From JABSOG01 sp965277695 (GTDB lineage: Bacteria; Pseudomonadota; Gammaproteobacteria; Enterobacterales; Alteromonadaceae): 64,000 nt of DNA. Position numbers and translations under genes: made by a program. The notes below the pieces were generated by a model that was given only the letters and a program-made list of their open reading frames with translations, had not been told where the DNA came from and ran no database searches. Where the stretch lies: assembly GCA_965277695.1 (NCBI GenBank), contig CBDIDQ010000131.1, forward strand, positions 1 through 64,000, given 5' to 3'. How positions within the stretch are numbered: position 1 is the first letter of the stretch; every line of letters begins with the position of its first letter. Shown piece by piece: positions 52,247-60,255 of this stretch.

Positions 52247-53089
52247 TCACAGCACATGCTGCTCAATATCTTCATACAAATCATCATAGGTATCATCATC
52301 GCAATCGAGCACTTCAAAGATTGGGGTTTTAAGGGTTTGCCAGTCGGCTAACTCGCGGAATTGATGCAGATTATTAACGATATTCTCTGCCATTTTAATC
52401 ACTGCAAACATCAGCTGGCTGTCATCGTCATTAAAAGTATCGAGATATTCTCTTTCATGGTGGCGCAATACCAATTGACAAATAGGACGGGGCAAATGCC
52501 AAGTACTAGCAATAAAGTAACCGACCACCGCGTGATTACTAGGATAATTCATTGCTTCTATTTCAGTCACCGTACGTTGATAGTCATGCTCGGCTTGTTC
52601 CATCACCTTATCATAGTCAGGGTATTTCACCGCCATCGCAGGAATACCACAATCTTGAAATAATGCTGCCGTATAAAGGTCTTCTAAAGGCATTTTTTTA
52701 TTGAGCTTTTTGCCGATAAACATCGCCACTTTGGCAACATTCGATGCCCGATCCCAAAACCTATCTAATGGAATACTGCTTTTATGCTTACCAAACGACT
52801 GCTTCAACAACAAACCAGTGACTAGCGAGTTAACCCCACCGAGCCCCAAGTACATCACAGATTGTTTAATGTCTGTTACTGTTCGTGCTAAACCATAGGC
52901 AGGGGAGTTAACGACTTTAAGCACCGCACCAGCAACACCAATATCCTCACTGATAACCGCCGCGACTTTAGTAATATCTGGATCATCCGAATTTAACTGG
53001 CGTTTCAGTGCATCCAGCAAAGCTGGCTTTGACGGAATAATAAAACTCTTCTTTATATCTTTTAAAACATCGTCGTTAACGTCAAACAT
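52247..53089 (-). CDS. HDOD domain protein
   Basis: 280 residues. The HDOD domain (about 15-215) has IIPSKPALLDALKRQLNSDD, AVISEDIGVAGAVLKVVNSP, AYGLARTVTDIKQSVMYLGL and a late HAVVGYFIASTWHLP. HD-domain metal ligands are largely absent, as is usual for HDOD proteins, which act as non-enzymatic signalling modules linked with chemotaxis, motility or c-di-GMP networks. Single gene; no partner encoded adjacent. Confidence 0.9.
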   Translation of the reverse strand: MFDVNDDVLKDIKKSFIIPSKPALLDALKRQLNSDDPDITKVAAVISEDIGVAGAVLKVVNSPAYGLARTVTDIKQSVMYLGLGGVNSLVTGLLLKQSFGKHKSSIPLDRFWDRASNVAKVAMFIGKKLNKKMPLEDLYTAALFQDCGIPAMAVKYPDYDKVMEQAEHDYQRTVTEIEAMNYPSNHAVVGYFIASTWHLPRPICQLVLRHHEREYLDTFNDDDSQLMFAVIKMAENIVNNLHQFRELADWQTLKTPIFEVLDCDDDTYDDLYEDIEQHVL

Positions 53090-53231
53090 TCAAACCTTAC
53101 CATTTATTGCTTTTTCAACTGCATAGATGACGATACTTAATCATAGCCTATAATCAATTGCCAGTTAAAAATAAGGCGGGCACGGTTTATTGTGACCACC
53201 TTAAGCTTGGTGCAATTCAACCACTTAGATT

Positions 53232-53252
53232 AACGAGAAACCTCGTCTACGA
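53232..53252 (+). repeat. Dispersed intergenic repeat, copy E (short form)
   Basis: AACGAGAAACCTCGTCTACG: the left hairpin of the family with a shortened centre, no right arm. Immediately followed by a small palindrome CTGGGTATAACCCAG (53260-53274) that lies inside the 3' end of the first DUF559 gene. Confidence 0.6.
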
Positions 53253-53618
53253 TAAATCGGCTGGGTATAACCCAGTCTCCCTCGCCCTTTGCTCAATCGC
53301 CGCTGTCAAAGTTTCGACCACACGATTAATACCGGTCAACACCTCAGCGTTAAAAAACCGCACCACCAAATAACCCCGATTGCGCAAATATTCAGTACGG
53401 CGCAAGTCATAATATTGCCGCTCAGTGTTCGAACCACCATCAAGTTCGACGATGAATTTCAGTTCAACACAAACAAAATCAACAATAAACGGCTCCACCA
53501 GTACCTGACGAATAAACTTAAACCCGTTAAGTTGCTGATCACGCATCAGTTCCCACAGTTTTAACTCGGCATCGGTAATACCCGCCCCGGACTGAGTAAA
53601 AGTTTCATTCACATCCAT
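53247..53618 (-). CDS. DUF559 (Vsr-like endonuclease fold) protein, intact copy
   Basis: 123 residues. DUF559 pattern: NGFKFIRQVLVEPFIVDFVC, ELKFIVELDGGSNTERQYYD, RRTEYLRNRGYLVVRFFNAEVL. The nuclease-core acidic residues (D in VDFVC, E-L-D-G, D in YYDLRR) are all present, so a nuclease role is possible; family function is not established. GGGAGGA ribosome-binding site. Last gene of a three-gene minus-strand array with gaps of 3 and 4 bases. Confidence 0.85.
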   Translation of the reverse strand: MDVNETFTQSGAGITDAELKLWELMRDQQLNGFKFIRQVLVEPFIVDFVCVELKFIVELDGGSNTERQYYDLRRTEYLRNRGYLVVRFFNAEVLTGINRVVETLTAAIEQRARETGLYPADLS

Positions 53619-53621
53619 TGT

Positions 53622-54056
53622 CTAAATCCTCCCTGGTAATTTAACGGGTCGACCCAGCCCACCCGACAAATACCGCCGAGCCAGCTGACTCATGGCGATT
53701 TCTTTTTGCCGCTGACGACACAACACACTCAGCGAATCAATGACCCCGAGCAAATCACTCAGCACCTCACCATGGCAAAAACGAGTCACCAAAAACCCTT
53801 TGCTTTGTAGATGGCGGCTGCGCTGGTTCATCTCACCATCAGCCTCCACATGGATACCACTGTACAGCTCAACAATTAATTTAAGCTCATTGCAAACAAA
53901 CTCCACCACAAAAGGCTCACTACACACCTGTCGGCGAAATTTATAACCACTAAGCTGGCGTTTACTGATCTCTTGCAACAACAAAGTTTCTGCTGCTACC
54001 CCGTTACGTCGCCACAAAGAACGTCGCCATACCGATTCATTTTCTATCAAGTCCAT
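53622..54056 (-). CDS. DUF559 protein, diverged copy with altered core
   Basis: 144 residues. Same fold elements: GYKFRRQVCSEPFVVEFVCN, ELKLIVELYSGIHVEADGEM, KGFLVTRFCHGEVLSDLLGV. The usual DFVC reads EFVC, and ELDG reads ELYS, so the key Asp of the nuclease core is lost. An extra C-terminal tail (about 110-144) is rich in Arg. AAGGAA precedes the ATG. Middle gene of the array. Confidence 0.8.
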   Translation of the reverse strand: MDLIENESVWRRSLWRRNGVAAETLLLQEISKRQLSGYKFRRQVCSEPFVVEFVCNELKLIVELYSGIHVEADGEMNQRSRHLQSKGFLVTRFCHGEVLSDLLGVIDSLSVLCRQRQKEIAMSQLARRYLSGGLGRPVKLPGRI

Positions 54057-54060
54057 TTGC

Positions 54061-54462
54061 TTATTCCTTCTTGCCTGATTTCAAAGGAGAAAGAACATCT
54101 AGTTCCAACCCTCTGCGCGTCAATGTCGGGATCAATGAATTGACCACACCCACTAGGTTGCTTAACACTTCATGTTGCCAAAAACATAAGGTCCGATAAC
54201 CATGGGTTTGTAAAAACTGTTGTTTTTGTAGATCAATTGACGATATGACATCAGTGGATCGGCACTTTAGCTGGATCACCAACTTTAGTTCGACACACAG
54301 AAAATCAACCAGGTAGGGTTCAATAACGGCTTGACGGCGAAAATGATAATCCCGCAAATGACACTTTTGCAGGGCTAACCACAAAGCTTGCTCCGCCTCA
54401 TTGGTATTATCGAGCAACGCTCGTATTCGTTGTTTTGACTTAAGTTCAAGTTTAGGTTCCAT
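54061..54462 (-). CDS. DUF559 protein, most degenerate copy
   Basis: 133 residues from the ATG at 54462 (AAGGAA seven bases upstream; the frame is open to 54546). Fold elements DYHFRRQAVIEPYLVDFLCV and ELKLVIQLKCRSTD; the first Asp is kept but E-L-D-G has become Q-L-K-C and the third acidic position is lost. Helical end LSNLVGVVNSLIPTLTRRG. First gene of the three-gene array, so the proteins are probably made together from one mRNA. Confidence 0.78.
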   Translation of the reverse strand: MEPKLELKSKQRIRALLDNTNEAEQALWLALQKCHLRDYHFRRQAVIEPYLVDFLCVELKLVIQLKCRSTDVISSIDLQKQQFLQTHGYRTLCFWQHEVLSNLVGVVNSLIPTLTRRGLELDVLSPLKSGKKE

Positions 54463-55455
54463 TTTATATTCCTTTATTGTCTGATTCAGCCGTTCATTGC
54501 GGCCGAAAATTGCCCCATCCACAACAGGGGATTTGTCGTTATTCAAATGACAGTGTGCACCTCCTTAATTGCCCCAACGATTTTCAGCCAAGCAAAAACC
54601 AGACATAACAATGTCCGTAAGAATACCTGCACCGAGAGGCTGGGTCTAATAATAGGTTTAATAATAGGTTTAATAATGAAATAATTGATATGAAGTGAGT
54701 GTTGATCATTTCCTTTGAACATTCCTTTGAACATAATCTCATTCCTTTTAAAATCCCTGTAATGTGGTTGCCATGCTTGGCTCAGACCGCTTTAATTTTC
54801 ATCAGCTGTCATCAACAACACTAGTCGAGAATTTTGCCAGACACAAATGAAAATATCGATTTTGCTTAAAAATCCAGCAACCACAATCAACGGCTGTGCG
54901 ACAATATGCCACAGCCTGAAAAAAATTCAGGTAAAGATAATAGCTGTTGAATAAAACCAAAAAAAACCACAAAAGCCAGATTATTATCGACTACACTTCA
55001 AAAGCACAACACGCTGTGAGACAAAACTCGCGTATCGTCGTTCCAAGGTGATTAGCAATAATAGAAAATTCACAGTTTGGTTACCAATTTGGCTAATAAA
55101 TAGCCATACCAAAGCGAGGAATTTTCATTGCCGTCCAGACATCTGTGGAAAACCACTGAATAAGTCAGTCTTTTTGGCTTATTTAGCGTTTTTTTCACGG
55201 AAAAGATGGACTATTTCGCCGTTTTAAGCGACCCTACGCGCGTTTGCGTAATTCACGCCATTCATAGACTTGGGCCGGGTAAAGTCAAATTTGATCCAGA
55301 TCAATAAATGAAGGGATATGGATTTCGCCGATACACAAAAACACACACTATATAACCCCGAAACAAAGACATTTTGCACGTCTGGCGGCATTGCACTCAG
55401 ACCGAATAATAGTCTCTTTTGTTTCTCGCTATGGCAAAGTACGAGGAGATGTCAC
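54463..55455. other. 993-bp regulatory gap between the DUF559 array and the cytochrome oxidase genes
   Basis: No convincing gene. Contents: short tandem repeats of TAATAGGTTTAA (54647-54681) and of CCTTTGAACATT (54713-54736), a hairpin GGCTGTG/CACAGCC (54892-54916), A-rich sequence, and the FNR-type box at 55291. A short open frame at 54543-54734 runs through the tandem repeats and is not credible. The frame of coxB is open from 55318 but the coding start is placed at 55456. Confidence 0.65.
55291..55304. promoter_or_regulatory. FNR/ANR-type box upstream of the cytochrome oxidase operon
   Basis: TTGATCCAGATCAA is a perfect TTGAT-N4-ATCAA match, 152 bases before the coxB start. FNR-family proteins switch terminal oxidases with oxygen in gammaproteobacteria, so control of this operon is a natural reading; whether it activates or represses depends on the unknown transcription start. 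Confidence 0.65.
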
Positions 55456-56625
55456 GTGAACGTAACACGTAGAACAAGCTGGTCTATTCCGGCACTTCTA
55501 GCGACTGGTAATGTTATGGCTACAGATATGCCCTTGAATATGACTCAAGGGGTCACAGATATAAGTCGCAGCACCTATGACTTACATATGTGGATTTTTT
55601 ATATCTGTTGCGTAATTGGACTGGTCGTATTTGGATTGATGTTTTGGTCCATAATTAACCACCGAAAATCGAAAGGCGTGACCCCCGCAACTTTCCACGA
55701 AAGCACCAAGGTAGAAATACTTTGGACCGCGATCCCATTTTTAATTTTGATTGGCATGTGTATCCCAGCAACTTCTGTATTGCTAGATATCGAGGATAAC
55801 TCCAACGCTGACATAACCATTCAAGTCACTGGTTCACAATGGAAATGGCACTACAAATATTTCGATCATGAGCTGGGATACTATAGTGTGTTAGCTACGC
55901 CACGGTCACAGTTTGAAAACTACAACGGCATGTTTAACCATAATGCATCCAAACCAATGGAAAAAGGCGAAAACTACTTGCTTGAAGTTGATCGCCCATT
56001 GGTTATTCCTATCAACAAAAAAGTCCGCTTTTTGATCACCTCTGATGATGTTATTCATTCATGGTGGGTGCCTGAGTTCTCTGTCAAACAAGACGCCAAC
56101 CCGGGATTCATTAACGAAGCGTGGACCAATGTTGATGTACCGGGGACTTATCGCGGCCAGTGTACTGAGCTTTGTGGTAAAGACCATGGCTTCATGCCAA
56201 TAGTCGTTATTGCCAAAGAACAAGCGGACTATGATCAGTGGATTTCTGAGCAAGTGGCTATTCAGGCAACAGCTAAAGCAGAAGAGCAAAAACTGCTTGG
56301 TATGCAGATGGGTAAAGATGAGCTAATGGCATTGGGTGAAAAAACCTATATGGCTGCTTGTGCTGCTTGTCACCAACCTAACGGTGAAGGTCTGCCAGGA
56401 GTATTCCCTGGACTTAAAGACAGTCCTATTGCTTTGGGTGATATGAAAAAACACATCGAAGTCGTTGTTAATGGTACTCCAGGTACTGCTATGCAAGGGT
56501 TTGGTAAACAGTTGGGCCTGAAAGAGCTGGCCGCCATTGTGACTTACGAGCGTAATGCTTGGGGTAATAACACAGGCGACGTGGTTCAAGCGAAAGATGT
56601 TAACGCTGTGATGAAGGGGCAATAA
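55456..56625 (+). CDS. ctaC: Cytochrome c oxidase subunit II with fused cytochrome c domain (caa3-type)
   Basis: 389 residues from GTG 55456 (GAGGAG seven bases upstream), which gives a leader MNVTRRTSWSIPALLATGNV before the mature TDMPLNMTQG; the frame opens at 55318 but that extension has no signal-like character. Two TM helices (about 42-64 and 82-104) are followed by the CuA cupredoxin domain with ligands H in HSWWVPEF and C-TEL-C-GKD-H-GF-M. A C-terminal cytochrome c domain has heme site CAACH and distal Met in GTAMQGF. Accepts electrons from cytochrome c and passes them to subunit I. First gene of the operon. Confidence 0.95.
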   Translation: MNVTRRTSWSIPALLATGNVMATDMPLNMTQGVTDISRSTYDLHMWIFYICCVIGLVVFGLMFWSIINHRKSKGVTPATFHESTKVEILWTAIPFLILIGMCIPATSVLLDIEDNSNADITIQVTGSQWKWHYKYFDHELGYYSVLATPRSQFENYNGMFNHNASKPMEKGENYLLEVDRPLVIPINKKVRFLITSDDVIHSWWVPEFSVKQDANPGFINEAWTNVDVPGTYRGQCTELCGKDHGFMPIVVIAKEQADYDQWISEQVAIQATAKAEEQKLLGMQMGKDELMALGEKTYMAACAACHQPNGEGLPGVFPGLKDSPIALGDMKKHIEVVVNGTPGTAMQGFGKQLGLKELAAIVTYERNAWGNNTGDVVQAKDVNAVMKGQ

Positions 56626-56627
56626 TC

Positions 56628-58214
56628 ATGAGCACTGCAACAGATACACATGATGATCACGATCATCATGATCACAAACCAACGGGCATAACTCGTTGGC
56701 TCTATACCACAAATCACAAAGACATCGGTACCATGTACCTTTGGTTCTCGTTCGCGATGTTCTTGATTGGTGGTTTCATGGCAATGATTATCCGTGCTGA
56801 GTTATATCAGCCGGGATTACAAATTGTCGATCCAAACTTCTTTAACCAAATGACCACAGTTCACGGTCTGATCATGGTATTCGGTGCCGTTATGCCAGCG
56901 TTTGTTGGTCTAGCTAACTGGATGATCCCAATGATGATTGGTGCGCCAGATATGGCATTACCACGAATGAATAACTGGAGCTTCTGGATCTTGCCTTTCG
57001 CATTTGCGGTTTTGCTTAGCTCTTTGTTCATGGAAGGGGGCGGTCCTAACTTTGGTTGGACATTCTACGCACCACTATCAACCACCTACAGTAATGACTC
57101 TACGGCATTCTTTGTGTTCTCGGTTCACATCATGGGTATGTCTTCAATCATGGGTGCAATCAACGTCGTTGTTACCATCATGAATATGCGTGCCCCTGGC
57201 ATGACATTTATGAAAATGCCTTTGTTCGTTTGGACTTGGTTAATCACTGCGTTCTTGTTGATTGCGGTAATGCCAGTACTAGCCGGTGTGGTAACGATGT
57301 TGCTGACTGATAAATACTTCGGCACTAGCTTCTTCGATGCAGCAGGTGGTGGTGATCCGGTGATGTTCCAGCATATCTTCTGGTTCTTCGGTCATCCTGA
57401 GGTTTACATCATGATCTTGCCCGCGTTTGGTATCGTATCTTCGATTATCCCGGCGTTCTCGCGTAAGCAACTGTTTGGTTATTCCTCAATGGTTTATGCC
57501 ACAGCCTCAATCGCATTATTGTCATTCATCGTATGGGCGCATCACATGTTTACAACAGGTATGCCTGTTGCTGGTGAGCTGTTCTTCATGTATGCCACTA
57601 TGCTTATCTCAGTGCCTACAGGTGTAAAAGTGTTTAACTGGGTCGCGACTATGTGGCGCGGCGCATTGACTTTTGAAACGCCAATGTTGTTTGCGATTGC
57701 ATTTGTGGTCTTGTTCACCATCGGTGGTTTCTCTGGTTTGATGTTGGCGGTAACGCCAGTTGACTTCCAGTATCACGATACTTATTTTGTGGTTGCTCAC
57801 TTCCATTACGTATTGGTTACCGGTGCCATCTTCTCGATTATGGCTGGTGCTTATTACTGGTTGCCGAAGTGGACGGGATACATGTATGACGAAGGTTTGG
57901 GTAAAATGCATTTCTGGTTCTCACTAGTATCAGTTAACGTATTATTCTTCCCTATGCACTTTGTTGGTTTAGCTGGTATGCCTCGTCGTATTCCTGACTA
58001 TGCTTTGCAATTTGCTGACTTCAACAAAATCATCAGTATTGGTGCTTTTGCCTTCGGTTTGTCACAGTTAATCTTCTTGGTACTCGTTATCAAGTGTATT
58101 AGAGGCGGCGAAAAAGCCCCGGCAAAACCTTGGGATGGTGCAGAAGGTTTGGAATGGGAAGTGCCTTCACCGGCTCCTTACCACACATTCTCAACGCCAC
58201 CTGAAGTAAAATAA
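56628..58214 (+). CDS. ctaD: Cytochrome c oxidase subunit I
   Basis: 528 residues, 12 TM helices. Heme a and a3/CuB ligands: H in TTVHGLIMVFGAVMPAF; HPEVY (with the cross-linked His-Tyr) in WFFGHPEVYIMILPAFG; HH in VWAHHMFTTG; the K-channel Lys in SVPTGVKVFNW; HxH in VAHFHYVLVTGAIF. A-type proton-pumping oxidase core. N-terminal His/Asp-rich stretch (THDDHDHHDHK) is unusual and could bind metal. Begins 2 bases after subunit II. Confidence 0.98.
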   Translation: MSTATDTHDDHDHHDHKPTGITRWLYTTNHKDIGTMYLWFSFAMFLIGGFMAMIIRAELYQPGLQIVDPNFFNQMTTVHGLIMVFGAVMPAFVGLANWMIPMMIGAPDMALPRMNNWSFWILPFAFAVLLSSLFMEGGGPNFGWTFYAPLSTTYSNDSTAFFVFSVHIMGMSSIMGAINVVVTIMNMRAPGMTFMKMPLFVWTWLITAFLLIAVMPVLAGVVTMLLTDKYFGTSFFDAAGGGDPVMFQHIFWFFGHPEVYIMILPAFGIVSSIIPAFSRKQLFGYSSMVYATASIALLSFIVWAHHMFTTGMPVAGELFFMYATMLISVPTGVKVFNWVATMWRGALTFETPMLFAIAFVVLFTIGGFSGLMLAVTPVDFQYHDTYFVVAHFHYVLVTGAIFSIMAGAYYWLPKWTGYMYDEGLGKMHFWFSLVSVNVLFFPMHFVGLAGMPRRIPDYALQFADFNKIISIGAFAFGLSQLIFLVLVIKCIRGGEKAPAKPWDGAEGLEWEVPSPAPYHTFSTPPEVK

Positions 58215-58260
58215 GTAAGCGTTTAGCAAATATTTAAAATTGAAGTAGAGATTAAAACTG

Positions 58261-58833
58261 ATGCAACAGACGAACAAAACCGACAACGACAGACTAATTC
58301 GTAAGCTAGTGCTTATTGTGATTGGCATGTTCGGATTTGGCTTTGCCATGGTACCGATATATGATGTTCTTTGTGAAGTCACGGGTCTTAATGGCAAAAC
58401 GAATACTGTCGGTGTATCAGCTGAAAATCTCAGAGTAGATGAGGAGCGCACAGTCACTGTTGAATTTATCGGCATTACTAACAAAGGAATGCCGTGGGAA
58501 TTCAAAGCAGAGAAACGGCGGATCACCGTTCATCCTGGCGAAGTTAAATTAGCTAACTATTATGCCAAGAATGAATCGATTAATGATTTGGTCGGTCAGG
58601 CGGTACCTTCGGTATCACCTGGACAGGCCGCTACTCATTTTAATAAAATCGAGTGTTTTTGTTTTAACCGTCAGCCACTAGCTGCGGGGAGCGAAACCTT
58701 AATGCCACTGACTTTTTATATTGATAAAGATTTACCGGATGATATCGACACAGTTACCCTGACATATACCATGTTTGATGTAACTGATGCGACTGCCGTT
58801 GAAGCTTCACAATCGAGTCAAACAGGGGAGTAA
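58261..58833 (+). CDS. ctaG: Cytochrome c oxidase assembly protein Cox11 (CtaG)
   Basis: 190 residues. One N-terminal TM helix (about 14-34), then an immunoglobulin-like periplasmic domain with the copper motif CFCF in KIECFCFNRQPL. Delivers Cu to CuB of subunit I. The conserved FGFGFAMVPIYDVLCEVTGLNG follows the TM. Between subunits I and III, as in related clusters; ends 2 bases before subunit III. Confidence 0.95.
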   Translation: MQQTNKTDNDRLIRKLVLIVIGMFGFGFAMVPIYDVLCEVTGLNGKTNTVGVSAENLRVDEERTVTVEFIGITNKGMPWEFKAEKRRITVHPGEVKLANYYAKNESINDLVGQAVPSVSPGQAATHFNKIECFCFNRQPLAAGSETLMPLTFYIDKDLPDDIDTVTLTYTMFDVTDATAVEASQSSQTGE

Positions 58834-58835
58834 TT

Positions 58836-59717
58836 ATGTCTGCAAAAGAATATGAAAGTTACTACGTTCCTGAACAAAGCCCATGGCCATTTGTTGGCGC
58901 GGTGGGGTTGTTTTTTATTGTTATTGGAGCGGCAAATCTGACCAACGAACTAACCCGGGGTTATGACGGTTGGGGCGGGGTTTTACTGGCAATTGGGCTA
59001 GGTACAATTGTCTGGATGTTATTTGGCTGGTTTAAAAACCAGATTGATGAATCCATGGCTGGCATGTTCAGTGCCCAACTAGGTGATTCATACCGTCAAG
59101 GTATGAGCTGGTTTATCTTTTCTGAAGTGATGTTCTTCGCGGCATTTTTCGGTGCATTATTCTATGCCCGAGTGTTGTCGGTACCATGGCTTGCAGGTGA
59201 AGGTAACAATGCCATGACTGGTGAAGTGTTATGGAACGGCTTTGAGTCGGTATGGCCATTGGTGAAAAACCCAGACGGCAGTACTACCGAAGGTATGGGT
59301 TGGGGTGGCTTGCCACTGTATAACACCCTGTTGCTATTAACCTCGTCTGTGACTTTGCACTTTGCCCATGTTGGCGTTGAAAAAGAGCAACATGGTAAAG
59401 CCAAAGCCTTCATGGTAGTGACCATCTTGTTAGGTATCGCCTTCTTGATATTGCAGGTTGAAGAGTATATCCATGCTTACACTGAAATGGGTCTGACCCT
59501 AGATTCAGGCATCTACGGCAGCACCTTCTTTATGTTGACGGGCTTCCACGGGATGCATGTAACCTTGGGCACCTTGTTATTGATCATCATGTTCTTTCGA
59601 ATACTCAAAGGACATTTCACTCACGACAATCATTTCGCCTTCCTAGCGGCAAGCTGGTACTGGCATTTCGTTGACGTTGTGTGGTTAGGCTTGTTTATCT
59701 TTGTTTACATCATTTGA
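58836..59717 (+). CDS. ctaE: Cytochrome c oxidase subunit III
   Basis: 293 residues, seven TM helices. Signatures: YYVPEQSPWPFVGAVGLFF, FIFSEVMFFAAFFGALFYAR, LQVEEYIHAYTEMGLTLDSG, TGFHGMHVTLGTLLLIIM and the final WYWHFVDVVWLGLFIFVYI. Supports proton uptake and stability of the core. Ends the first transcription block before the terminator. Confidence 0.96.
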   Translation: MSAKEYESYYVPEQSPWPFVGAVGLFFIVIGAANLTNELTRGYDGWGGVLLAIGLGTIVWMLFGWFKNQIDESMAGMFSAQLGDSYRQGMSWFIFSEVMFFAAFFGALFYARVLSVPWLAGEGNNAMTGEVLWNGFESVWPLVKNPDGSTTEGMGWGGLPLYNTLLLLTSSVTLHFAHVGVEKEQHGKAKAFMVVTILLGIAFLILQVEEYIHAYTEMGLTLDSGIYGSTFFMLTGFHGMHVTLGTLLLIIMFFRILKGHFTHDNHFAFLAASWYWHFVDVVWLGLFIFVYII

Positions 59718-59748
59718 TGTACCCTTGTAGAAACAGCTAAATACAGTT

Positions 59749-59774
59749 AAAAAAGGCCCTTCGGGGCCTTTTTT
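59749..59774 (+). terminator. UUCG-loop terminator after subunit III
   Basis: AAAAAAGGCCC (59749-59759), loop TTCG, GGGCC (59764-59768), T6. Strong intrinsic terminator separating the structural genes from the assembly genes. Confidence 0.93.
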
Positions 59775-59832
59775 GTGTGTTGGTGACAGGTTTACAGAAC
59801 AATATGGGTTGGGCAATTATTGCTCAACATTC

Positions 59833-59880
59833 ACGAGGTTGAAACCTCGTCTACGGCGTAGACTCGAATTTATTCGCGTT
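59833..59880 (+). repeat. Dispersed intergenic repeat, copy F
   Basis: ACGAGGTTGAAACCTCGTCT ACGG followed with almost no spacer by CGTAGACTCGAATTTATTCGCG. The compact form of the family: left hairpin and right arm joined by CTACG-GCGTAG, which is itself palindromic. Confidence 0.82.
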
Positions 59881-60015
59881 TTGTAGGTGAAGCATTTATG
59901 CCCGCTTGCTCCTAGACAATTTTACCTCTATACCTCACATAATTTAAACCCTCGCACCGCCCCTTCAAATAATGTAGAATACGCGCGCAGATTTTATCCG
60001 TGCTGTATGCGGAAT

Positions 60016-60243
60016 TCAGGACGGTCGAGGATTGGGTGTAATTAAGCCAAAACTCATCGCCAAAATGATAAGCAATAGCAGGAAAGCCGAAAACATCACT
60101 CGTTTGCCAAGGAAAGTTGACATTTTTGGTCCGTTAGGGTCATTCTTGATCATAATGAATAATGCGCGAAACAGATTAAACACAATAAACAGTAGTAGTC
60201 CTATAATGAGCAGTTTTATCGCCAATTTACTTTTCTCCGTCAA
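60016..60243 (-). CDS. DUF2909 small membrane protein
   Basis: 75 residues with two TM segments (about 9-29 and 48-68): KLLIIGLLLFIVFNLFRALF and FSAFLLLLIILAMSFGLITP. DUF2909 genes lie, opposite in strand, inside the cytochrome oxidase cluster of many gammaproteobacteria, so a role in oxidase assembly is suspected, though unproven. Divergent from SURF1 with only 12 bases between, so their promoters must overlap each other's coding region. Confidence 0.85.
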   Translation of the reverse strand: MTEKSKLAIKLLIIGLLLFIVFNLFRALFIMIKNDPNGPKMSTFLGKRVMFSAFLLLLIILAMSFGLITPNPRPS

Positions 60244-60255
60244 CGGGGGTTCACA

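Noticed and set aside
54543..54734. 63-codon minus-strand open frame beside the DUF559 array
   Set aside because: Encodes the translated short tandem repeats (MFKGMFKG, KPIIKPIIRP) and lacks a family or start signal.
55318..55455. 46-residue N-terminal extension of oxidase subunit II
   Set aside because: Not signal-like, and GTG 55456 has a strong GAGGAG site and a proper leader.
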